Shown piece after piece: positions 39,201 to 48,918 of a stretch of 64,000 nt of DNA. The notes under the pieces were generated by a model, which ran no database searches, was not told the origin of the DNA, and worked only from the letters and a program-made list of their open reading frames with translations. Source of the DNA: Zonotrichia leucophrys gambelii. Lineage: Eukaryota; Chordata; Aves; Passeriformes; Passerellidae. The DNA is taken from positions 25,298,038-25,362,037 of the forward strand of contig NC_088173.1 in NCBI RefSeq assembly GCF_028769735.1. Direction: 5' to 3'. Position numbers and translations under genes: made by a program. How positions within the stretch are numbered: position 1 is the stretch's first letter; the number at the start of each line of letters is the position of its first letter.

Positions 39201-39825
39201 CATTTAATGACAGGAGTACAGAAGAAAACAAAATCAGAGCTACTTATACCTTTAGCCTATTTCAGGACTGTGAGAAACTCCCAAATTTACCTCAATTGAC
39301 AAATTACTGCAAGAAGCTCCTAAATTTACCGCAAACAACAAATTTATGACCCCATTTCACCTTTTGAAATTTTTTTTAGGACTCTGCTCTCTTCCGTAAG
39401 TTTTTCCTTCGTCAGCTCTTTGCACTGAAGTACAAACTGCAGCAGGAAAGCTGCTGGACTCTCTCCTGTGGCTGGCCTTGTATATCCTTAGGTATTAGAC
39501 TCACATGTGTCCAGTGTGGTAATTCTTCTTACATCATGCTGCTGCCAGCTCGCTTAGCACTACATCAGCTTTGTCCTCTGATAACTCTGTGGTTATGGAG
39601 CAAACATGAGCGTATTTCAGCACTCAAACTGTGAATCAATTTGGCTTTGACAGCCTCTCATTCTAAGAAGTATTGACCTCTGAACCAGCTCTTTTCCCTT
39701 CCATATTTTCTCACTTTTTTCTACTTCTTTTTCTTAGTCTCCCTAATCATGAAGGTAGTAGAAATAAATTTGTTTATTATCCCACAAATGGCGTAAATGA
39801 ATAAAGGAAAATTATACTTTAGAAA

Positions 39826-39950
39826 GAAGGGAAGGGAAGGGAAGGGAAGGGAAGGGAAGGGAAGGGAAGGGAAGGGAAGGGAAGGGAAGGGAAGGGAAGG
39901 GAAGGGAAGGGAAGGGAAGGGAAGGGAAGGGAAGGGAAGGGAAGGGAAGG
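39826..39950. repeat. (GAAGG)n pentanucleotide array
   Basis: Twenty-five uninterrupted copies of GAAGG (125 bp), pure polypurine on the plus strand and polypyrimidine on the minus. The long ORFs on both strands across it (KGREG and SLPFP repeats) are artefacts of the repeat. Perfect purity suggests recent expansion and probable length polymorphism. Confidence 0.98.
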
Positions 39951-41520
39951 ATCCTTTAGACCACAAAATTTGGGAAACAGCAAAAGTAACAAAAAATTAA
40001 AGTAATATTTAAAACTGAAAACTGTAAGAATTTTTCTCTGAATAATTCTTCCCCCTTGACTGCCAGTTTTTGGTCTTTTGAAATTATTTGATTTGCTGCT
40101 TTCACGCAGAGAATTCCTTCTCATTTTTTAAAAGCAGTCTCAAAATTCCTAGTTCTGCATCAAGGTGCTTTTCCAGGGTTTCGGTAAAAAAGGTCCTTAT
40201 TCATGGAAACAAATACTCTTTTATTTTAATTATCTTCATTCATCACAAAACCACTTTAGACTGTCATCATGCTGATATGCTAGGAGCCACAAGTAGTCGT
40301 AAAAAATGCAAGGAGAACCTGCATTTAGCTGGAGACATTTCAGGAAGCCTGCAGGCTCCTGATATGTCATTCTCCAGCTACACTAGAACTCATTGGATCA
40401 GCTGAACACAAATGGAGATCAAATTATCAGATCTTGGCCCTCACCAATGTCAGCTTCCTACACTGGCTGTATCGCTAACGTCATTCGTCTATTCAACGAG
40501 ACCCTTGCTATTTTTACTCAGAACAAAAATAATGTTGTCATGTCCAAGGCTACATTTTCCCCTTTGAAAATACTCTTTTTCATCCTTTGCATTTTTTAAA
40601 AATCTTTTGTCTGCATTCTTTTGTGGTCTGAGGCTCCTGTATCTCAGCCAAACACTGATACATTCATTGCAGGCTTCAGCTGCTTTGCAGAGCCTAAATA
40701 GACATTGAGGCTACAAGGGCGACTTCAATTAAGTAGTTCTATAGAACTGACATTTTTTGTTGAAAAACAGTGTCTTTTTGCAGGGCCAAACAAAGTGGCA
40801 ATTCCAAAGATGCAAATCAGAACAAAATACTTATAAAATAATAACCACCAAGGCAACTAATTGTAAGCATTCAGCAGAGAGTACAAAGATCCATTTACCC
40901 AGTTATTTCCTTCTTTTATTCTACCATTGTGAAATTACAAGTATGTACATTACAGCAAAGATGCATATGATAAAGTAAAATTTCAGTGAGAAATTTCGAG
41001 ATTTTAATAACCAAATTGCAGACTTTTTGAGACAGTAAAGTTCTTTTCCTTGGAGAAGTGTAGTTATGAAAATATACAAAAGCCTTTTATTCCTACGCAC
41101 ATGTATGCAGCAGATTCTCACTGAAGTAGAAGAATGCAATTATTTTTCCTTCATCCTGCTTGCAAGACACAAATACATAGTACTTCATGAAATGCCTTAG
41201 AGCAACATATATGCTGATGCTTTCCTCTCAACCGCCGTAGACTACAGCAAATACTTTCCTTCTTTTTCAGTTCTTTTTTAAAAAAATTCAACTTCTGCGA
41301 CTTGCATCTATATGTACTTTCTCTTCCCATTTTGTTTTTTTATAATTTCTACAGGTTTATTTGCTGAAAAGTAAAAGAGGAGCTTGGTTCCTTGACTTTC
41401 TGAAGAGAATTTCCCACATTTAATTCCTTCTGCACTTCAAATCATTTGGTCCAATTCATTCTCCCCTCCTCTTTGTTTCCTACTTCCCTTGGGCCCATCA
41501 AGCAAGCAGCAGAAGCCTTT
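39951..41520. other. Intergenic, nothing recognised
   Basis: AT-rich non-coding DNA. ORFs at 40,088-40,405 and 40,393-40,599 have no splice or codon support. Confidence 0.4.
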
Positions 41521-41546
41521 GTGTGTGTGTGTGTGTGTGTGTGTGT
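41521..41546. repeat. (GT)13 microsatellite
   Basis: Thirteen uninterrupted GT dinucleotides; a standard polymorphic microsatellite candidate. Confidence 0.97.
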
Positions 41547-42039
41547 ATTCTGATCTGAGCCAAATGATCACAAATTACTGTCTGGCCTAAGCTATTATTA
41601 GACTTGCCAGCAACTGTGGCTCTTTTGATTATTTCAACAGCTGGTTTGTAGCTTGTCTAAAGATGCAAAAGCACAGCTCTCTCCTCCCCGCAGAAGCTGC
41701 TTACCCGGATAAAGGGCTGTGTCAGGATCTGCTCCAGGTAGATCTGCCATTGCTGCTCAATCTGCCTCCTGCAGACTTGTTAAAGCCTACCTCCCTTCCT
41801 AGGTACCTCTATTATTTACACACCTTTATCAGGTATCAAGACAGTGATGTGTGGCATTTGACAAAAAAAACCTGAAGCTGTTTATCACTTGAAAATACCA
41901 CCATAAACTAGAAGTGAGTCAAAGCTCACAGAGAGAGCATGGATGAATGCATCTGGCAAGCACTCACTAGGAAAGAATTACTTGCAAGAAATGGGGGCAT
42001 TTAAAACCTGAAAACCACTTCCAAGATTGAATGCTTGTG

Positions 42040-42975
42040 GCATTCTTCAGGGGTCCGTACTGGGACTCATGCTGTTTAACATCACATATGATATGGACAG
42101 TGGCACCCAGTGAGTTTAGCAAAGACACCAAGCTCTGTGGTGCTGTTGACAAGCTGGAGGGCAGGGATGCCATCCAGATGGACCTGGACAGACTTGGGAG
42201 GTGGGCCTGTGCAAGCTCCTCAAGTTCAACAAGGCCAAGTGGAACGTCCCACACCTGGGTTGGGACAATCTCAAGCACAAGCACTAGTGAAGAAGCAATA
42301 TAAGAGAATGGATCAAGACTGCCCCTTGGGAGTAGGATGTGGGAGTGTTAGTGGATGAGAAGCCTGACATGCCTCAGCAATGTGTGCTTGCAGCCCAGAA
42401 ACTCAACCATCTCCTGGGATGCATCACAAGACAAATGGCCAACAGGTTGAGGAAGGTGATTCTCCCCCAGTACCATGCTCAGGCATCTGGTTCTGGGGTC
42501 CTCTGCACAAGAAAGACATGGACCTGTTAGAGAGCATCCAGAGGAGGGCCACAAAGATAACCTGAAGGCTGAAACTCCTCTCCTATGAAGACAGCTGAAA
42601 GAGCTGGGGTTGTTCATCCTGACAAAGAGCAGACTTTGGGAGGACCTCACTGTGGCCTTCCAGTACTTTAAAGAAAGGAAGAAGGACTTTTTACATGGGC
42701 AGATAGTGACAGGATAAAGGGGGATGGCTTCAAGCTGAAAGAGGGTGGGTTTCAATTAGGTACTAGAAAGAAATTCTTTAATGAGAGCGTGGTGAGGCAC
42801 CACAACAGGCTGTCCAGAGAGGCTGTGAGTCCATCTCTGGAAGTGTACAAGGCCAGGCTGGATGGGGCTCTGAATAACCTGGTCTGGGGAAGCAAAGGAG
42901 TCCTTGCCCATGGCAGCTGGGTTGGAACTGGTGACTTTTAAGCTCACTTCTAACCCAAACTGTTCTTTTGTTCCA
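42040..42975 (+). mobile_element. CR1 LINE fragment, longest copy in the window
   Basis: About 930 bp of CR1 on the plus strand. It starts in the RT region ('ggggtccgtactgggactcatgctgtttaac', 'gacaccaagctctgtggtgctgttgac', 'gctggagggcagggatgccatcc') and passes through 'gagagcatccagaggagggcca' and 'gtggccttccagtactt'. It ends in 'gttggaactggtgacttttaagctc...aacccaaactgttc'. Multiple stops and frameshifts break the ORF2 remainder, so it is inactive. The 3' end lacks a long A tail, as expected for CR1. Confidence 0.95.
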
Positions 42976-44880
42976 TTACTGGTACACTGGCAGTGCGAGC
43001 ATGCTGACAGATAATTATCCTGAAGAATTCTATCTACTAGTAAGCAACCTCCTTTTAGGAGGATTGAGCATTATTGAATATTTTTTGCAAAAATTTCAGA
43101 AATATGATTCAAGTGCTTCATTGAATGCTGCTTGGCATTTTAATTTTGTTTAAATGTTATGAAATTTTCTTGTTTCCAGGAGTACTGATTGGGAATTGTT
43201 TCCAGTATTCTTTACAGTAATATGTTGGTTATTGCTACCTGACTGTTATATCCACATATGAATTGTATCTTAGTTTGATCTCTTCCTTTCTGTTGAAATC
43301 TATCTTCAAACAGTTACAGGCATTTCTTGAATGGCTCCTCTAGCCCTAAATACAGTATCTGTCCCATGTGCATTTTCAGCTGGCAGAGCTTGATATGTGG
43401 CCAAGTGGTTATTTCAGGGACTTATCACTTTCTATAATTTGGTTATTGCAATTCCATTTTTAAATTGGACTTTCACGGTGATGGCTAAGGAACTCTTGAT
43501 GACTGTCAATGTTGATCACTCTGTACTGTATTATGTGATATTTTTGGGAATGTTCTCTTAGTAATAGCTGCAGCTACTCCCTTCAGCATGATTTTCTTAG
43601 GCCTAAATTTTGTCCAAATGTATTTTTCAATTTCATGTGCATGGAAGCCTCTGTCAATTTCATCAACAGCAACAAAAAGAGGCTTCATCTAGTCTTTGAG
43701 GGCTCTTGGAATTTGTGTTATGTTCTATGATTTATTTCTGGTTTTTCCTTCCTTAGTAATTTTACATTATACCAAGTTTCCTTTCGGCCAAACAGCAGTG
43801 AAACATATAGTATAAAAAAGAAGATATTTGGGAAGTGAAAAGTGGATGGTCCTTGTTGTTCTTTGTGGTTAGTGGAGTTTAGGAGTTGAATGCAGGTGCT
43901 GCATTTTGGTTCCACAGTAGAGAACCAGAATACAAACAACACACAGTTTGTTTCTCACGGGAGAGTCTCTTGTCTCTCACGCATGCACATACCAACAGCA
44001 TGTACCTGTGACAGCACCGAAGAGTTTTGTATCCACTCCAGATCATGTACAAGGCATGTTGATCTTGCACTGAAATTTGTATGGTGATTTCCTTGGACTA
44101 CCATGCAATCTGTCCATGCAGAGGTCATCCAAAGCACGAGGCTTTTGAGAACATATACCTGTATTGGAAGGTCTCATTTGTCTGTTATACACTCCTGCTG
44201 TACATTCAGTTTTATTCCTGGCCTTACATCTTTTTACAGTATAAAGCCTTATGTCCTTCAAAGAATATCTATTATACCTCTTGAACACTAAGAGCTGCAG
44301 TGGAAGAAAGCCTCTGTTAAGGAACAATGATTGTAAAGTCAAGCAGTGAAACACTAAAAAATGCACAGACAATCATTTGTATTCATGCATTATATATTTT
44401 TCAGTTTTGTAATGACTTTTTTTTCAACCTGTACAATATGCTTTATTCACTGTGAGCATAGAAGGTGCTCAGTGTGTCAGCACAGATATTGCTCAACAGT
44501 AGGATTACTCACTGTTTAGTTGTACCTCCCTGCTCTAATTTGTGGTCATATACTTTATTGGTTTACTGTCCCTTATTCACTTGCTCTGAAGCTGAATTTA
44601 TCTTTCTTATATCCTGTTTTAGTAGTATCTACAATGGAATACACATGTAAAAATATTTATGATTAGGTTTTAAAGCTACCATATGAAGTGAAGAAGCAAT
44701 ATAATTTCTACTTAGATATAGACAGCTGAGAACTTGGGCGGGTTGGGGAGAAATCAGATGTAAAACCACACAGGTGCCTAACTTGAAACGTGGCCATATT
44801 TTTCATATCACTTCAGCGCTGTTAAGTGTGTACCTCACTGGTCTCAAGTAGGTCCTAAGATAACTTCTGAAGTAGTTCAA
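42976..44880. other. Intergenic, one odd ORF
   Basis: AT-rich DNA. The minus strand at 43,506-43,688 is open for 60 codons with a charged, protein-like product (contains FVAVDEIDRGFHAHEIEKY and KFRPKKIMLKG). It has no neighbouring splice signals and may be a decayed mobile-element or retrocopy remnant. Nothing else is supported. Confidence 0.3.
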
Positions 44881-44966
44881 ACCACGGTAATGAACTCGGG
44901 CCAAGACACACATCCTCCTAGCCGCCAGCCACAGCTGCTGCCGCTCAAAGAGCTGCCTGCCCCCAG

Positions 44967-44971
44967 CCAAT
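44967..44971 (+). promoter_or_regulatory. CCAAT box upstream of CpG island 2
   Basis: AGCCAATATC inside a GC-rich 180-bp patch (about 44,885-45,060) that lies upstream of CpG island 2 and is separated from it by a CR1 copy. NF-Y-type binding is plausible. The distance to gene B (about 850 bp) is large for a core CCAAT box. Confidence 0.3.
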
Positions 44972-45060
44972 ATCGGGGCCACAGTCTGCTGCACCCACAA
45001 TTCCCACAGATCCCGGGGCTCCCGACTTTCTGGCCACGCACAGCAACTGGCCTTGCCACC

Positions 45061-45350
45061 TCACAGGATCACAGAATTGTCAGGAGCTCCTCTAGTTCAA
45101 CCCCCCTGCCAAGGCAGGGTCACCTAGAGCAGGTGACACAGGAACGTGGCCAGGTGGGTTCTGAGCGTCTCCAGAGAGGGAGACTCCACGACCTCCCTGG
45201 GCAGCCTGTTCCAGTGCTCTGCCACCCTCGACGTACAGAAGTTCTTCCTCGTGTGGAGATGGAACTTCTTGTGTTTTAGTTTGGGGCCACTGCTCCTTGT
45301 GCTGTCGCTGGGTACCACTGAAAAAGAGTCTGGCACCATCCTCCTCTTGG
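45061..45350 (-). mobile_element. CR1 LINE 3' fragment in the gene B promoter region
   Basis: A well-preserved reverse-complement CR1 3' end: 'cacaggatcacagaattgtcaggagctcctctagttcaac', 'cctgccaaggcagggtcacctag', 'ctccctgggcagcctgttccagtgctctgccaccctcg', 'tgctccttgtgctgtcgctgggtaccactgaaaaagag'. The minus strand keeps the RT tail open for about 70-100 codons. It is one of the least diverged CR1 copies here and lies between the CCAAT patch and CpG island 2. Confidence 0.96.
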
Positions 45351-45783
45351 CATGTTCTTGCTCTCATCACGAAGCGAGGCAGACCTCGCACCCTCTCGCC
45401 GCAAGCCCCTTCTCTCCTTTAGCAGGAGGCCGCCCTGGCTCGCACACCCCGCTCGCTGCCGGGCCTGGCTCTCCGGCCATCCCCGCGCCGTGCCCGGCGG
45501 AGCCGCCCGGCGGAGCGCGGCTGCCCAGCGGCGGCAGCCAGGTACCTCCCCCCGCCGCCGCCTCCTCCGCCCCCTTTTGTGGCGGTGCCAGGCGGCCGCC
45601 GGGTTTCCTGCTGACGCCGGAGAGCCGCGGATGGGCAGGAAAGGCCGCCTCTCCTCCCGCCTCGCCCCGCCGGCAGCAGCGCGGAGCGGTCTCCGGGAGA
45701 AGCGCGGCGGAGAGGGCGCAGGTGCGGGGCGGGCCCGGCGGCCGCGAGGGCCGGGCGGCCGCGCCGAGGAGAGGGCGCCGGTC

Positions 45784-45804
45784 ATGGCAGCCCCCGCTTC
45801 TTGA
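45784..45804 (+). CDS. Upstream ORF, MAAPAS-stop, in frame with gene B
   Basis: ATG in strong context (G at -3, G at +4) followed by five codons and TGA. The stop is immediately followed by another ATG (45,805) in the same frame as the main gene B ORF. A ribosome starting here would terminate and need to reinitiate at once, so it probably reduces or tunes translation of gene B if transcription starts upstream of 45,784. Confidence 0.4.
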   Translation: MAAPAS

Positions 45805-45831
45805 ATGCTGCCAGCCGCCCCTCCGCCGCCG

Positions 45832-45922
45832 ATGGCCGAAGCCTGGAGGCTGGAGGAGGACGAGGAGGAGCTGCGGGAGCTCGGCAGGAGGCACCGGAGG
45901 GTCGCGCTGAGCTCAGCAGCAG
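45832..45922 (+). CDS. Gene B first coding exon
   Basis: ATG at 45,832 (G at +4; C at -3) opens 30 codons plus one base, reading MAEAWRLEEDEEELRELGRR followed by a basic stretch and LSSAA, and ends at CAGCAG|GTGAGCGG, a consensus donor in phase 1. An in-frame ATG at 45,805 would add nine Pro/Ala-rich residues but has a poor context; TGA precedes it. The product begins with a very acidic then basic, probably helical or coiled-coil segment. The phase-1 end fits the exon at 63,825. The family is not recognised; many cytoskeletal or centrosomal proteins begin in this way, but that is only an impression. Confidence 0.65.
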
Positions 45923-46154
45923 GTGAGCGGCGAGGGCGCGGCGGGCCGCGGCGGCGCTTCCTTTGGGCTGGCCCTGGCCCGCTCCCCGCGCCTGGATTCC
46001 TGTCGGGGGCAGGGCGGCATTGGCAGTGCCGCCCCGAGGTGTGCCGGCCCCGGCGGCCTGGCCCCAGGGCAGCTGGGTTCAGTTCAGGTGCATCCGAGCC
46101 GCAGGCGTGTGCCCGCGGGCCGCCCCCAGAGCCTGCTCCTGCTCCGAGCTCAGC

Positions 46155-46350
46155 ACAGTCATACAGTGGCTTAAGTTAGAAGGGGACCTAAAGAGCACCT
46201 GGCTCCAGCTCCCGTGCCCTGGGCAAGGACGCCTTCAACTAGACCAGGTTGCTCAGATTCCCATCCAACCTGTCCTTGAGCACGTCCAGCACTTCTCTGG
46301 GCAGCCTGTTCCACGGTTTCACCACCACCCTGAAGCTAACATGGGCACGT
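46155..46350 (-). mobile_element. CR1 LINE 3' fragment
   Basis: Reverse-complement CR1 end just inside gene B intron 1: 'ttaagttagaaggggacctaaagagcacctggctccagctcc', 'gaccaggttgctcagattcccatccaacctgtccttgagca', 'ctctgggcagcctgttccacggtttcaccacc'. Truncated and non-coding. Confidence 0.88.
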
Positions 46351-48873
46351 GTTGACTAGCACAGACATGCCCAGGTGCACAGGGTGCTCCATCAGGAAAT
46401 TAACTGCCCATTGTTTTCAAAGTACCAAGGTAGAGGAACATCTAGACAGCAAAGTTGTTGTTCATGTTTAGCCATTTCTGTGTAGGTTTGGACAGCAGGC
46501 CCCTGCAAAAAGGCAAGAGCCACTGCATATGAGAAGGAATGGCGCTAAGTGAGCAGATTGTCATTGTAGAGAGACCTGGAGAACAACAAGCTTTTGTTTG
46601 AAATTATTAACTCAAGTGGACCCTGGCAGCAGCTGGTATTATTTTATTTGGACATCATTGTTAATTGAGGGTCAACATGCATGTCGCTGTCCTGTAGTCA
46701 CTGAGGTGTGAATACAGCATTTCTTCTGTCAGTGTAAAATCCCTTCTAGGATAAATAACTTTCATAAGGTCTGTTTCCAGGTAAAATCTCACCCTTGCTA
46801 CATAGCTGAATTCCAAGTATTCTGATTTTTAGTAATTATGGTACAACTGTAACAATATAGCACCCTTTGCAATTCATGTGAGTTTGCATCCATTTGAACA
46901 AGAAATTGAGTGTCCCTTTTGTAGTTGACAAAAACACAGCAACATGAGGGATTCTAGAGGACAACTTTCAACAGGCGGGGCCTGTGGCCTTCAGTGGCTC
47001 AAATTATGTCAATGCCTGTCTGTTCAGGTGCAGGATTAGCAGGACCACTGTGAAACCACTGTGGTTTGGCATGTCTGCAGGGTTTCACCTTGTCTGGGGT
47101 AGAGTGCAGAAAATCAGTGTTAGTTCCTGTATGGTTTCCTCCACAGCAAAGTGTTCGTGCTGCTGGTTACGATGTCTGTTTTCTAAAGGTGTTTCTTCTA
47201 GAAGTTTTTATTAGTGGAAAACATAGAATTGGTTCTACAGTTTATATATCTATATAACCTTTGCCACCTTCCTCTGGAACAAAGCTTGTTCCCAGAATTT
47301 GTCTTTGGCACAAATTGTGTAATGTAATGTAAGGGTTTTTTTCAATTTTTACTAGTATTTTTTCCGGATAGCCACCCCTTGAAATGGGGCCAGCCCTGTT
47401 TGTTTACCTTACTGGTGTAAAGTATGTGTGAATGAATAGCATTCTGCTTGAGCTGTCTCGCCTTCTTTCCATCTGTTTGCACATCTAGCTGGAAAACACC
47501 GCTGAGGCTCCCAGCGGAGTATTCTTAAGGCATCATTGAGGAATATCATCCAAAGTTGATGAGTTTACTGCTCTTCCCTTACTTGACCTTCATTTACCTA
47601 ATTTTATTTACAAACGTTTTGAAAATTAGTGGGGCTTTTTTGCATGTAATGTGCGGTTTAGCTGTCAAAATGGTAATACAAATAGGTGTTAAATAAGCCT
47701 GCGAGATATTTTGTTGTAGGGTTTAAAAAAATGTAGTGGCATCTTAGCAGGCTGTCAATTTAAGTATTTCAGTCTGTTAAACTAGTTGTGAATGCAACAG
47801 CATAAATCTCTGCTGTGTTCAGCCTGTGCATGGAAGAGCATAAGGGCAGTTCATCACCTTTGTCCTGCTGGTGCGAGGCATGTGTGCAAAGTGGGAGCTG
47901 AAAGGTGAAAGTTCACAAGTACTTCTGACTTCCTGAACGCTCAGACTTGGTTAGCAGTGCTTTATTAGAGAGGCAGAGCACAGGAGGCTCTGCAATGAAG
48001 AAATCATATTTTCCCTTGAAGACAGTCACGGTTGTGCTGCACCACGTACTGTAGGATGAAGCCAGCTAGACTAAACTAACAGCTTGCTGCTGCTCTAGAG
48101 GTGTGATCTCCTTTGGGGATGTCCACTTCTGCTCTCTTGTGTGTCAGCTCTGCTTCCCGTCCAGCCTGTTGGTGAGTGAAGTCACTGGAGTTGTGGTTTG
48201 GTGGTAGCCTGGGCTGATGGACTGGGAGCCCCTGTGCTTGCTAGAACCTGCACCAACCTGTTCTGGTGCATTGTCCAAGCAGAGGGATATTTTTCTAGTT
48301 CTCTTCAGTGGTTGCGAGTCTTCTGATTCAGCTCACTGTAATGGTTTAGGGTGAATGTTGAAGCTGGCACGAGGGAAAGAGTGGGAACATGCAGCCAGAG
48401 GCAGGTAAGAGCCTATGCCAGTCAGGAGTTAGTTTGGCTTGGAATTGCTGTGAAACTGCAGCCTGACAGCTGTTAGAGACCTGCTCATGGTTTGGTTTAT
48501 GGGTTTTTTTAATTTGATTCACTGGAGGGTTGATTTGTTTGTTTTTTTGCTGTTTTGGGTTGGGGGCTTTTTTGGTTGTTTAATGAGCTGAAGATGCTTG
48601 CTTCATCAGCAGAGTGCCAGAGCAGATCTTGGAGAATAGAAATTTGGAGGAATGAGATAGGACACCCCATTTGTGTCCATGGGGTGGTTGTAGATAGCTC
48701 AGGTGATGTGTCTGATGTGTCTACCACACTGCATGCCAGAGCATTATTTTCTCTGAATTCAAGGAAGTTTTTATTTGGCATGTTATGGAAAACCTGTGAG
48801 AAGATCTATTAAATAGAGCGATTTGGAAACTCTTCTAAAGAAACTACTTTCCCTTTGAGAAAGTGCTGATTGA

Positions 48874-48878
<5 letters not shown>
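46351..48878. other. Gene B intron 1, nothing recognised
   Basis: Intronic DNA with moderate GC near the CpG island, falling to AT-rich. No exon or repeat family supported. Confidence 0.4.

Positions 48879-48917
<39 letters not shown>
48879..48917. repeat. (TA)19 microsatellite
   Basis: About nineteen uninterrupted TA units. Like the array at 24,740 it is likely polymorphic. Confidence 0.97.

Positions 48918-48918
<1 letters not shown>

Larger units (their letters stand above)
45380..46140 (+). promoter_or_regulatory. CpG island 2 (gene B promoter and first exon)
   Basis: About 760 bp of CpG-dense, GC-rich DNA. It includes a GC box (GGGGCGGG at 45,726-45,733), an upstream ORF and the first coding exon of gene B with a consensus donor. 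No TATA box is evident, as usual for CpG-island promoters. The long overlapping ORFs on both strands (up to 254 codons) are caused by the high GC content and the lack of stop codons, not by additional genes. Confidence 0.85.

Noticed and set aside
39721..40124. ORFs with SLPFP or KGREG repeats
   Set aside because: Produced by the GAAGG array.
45146..46355. ORFs of 124-254 codons on both strands across CpG island 2
   Set aside because: Compositional, and partly made of CR1 sequence at their 5' ends.
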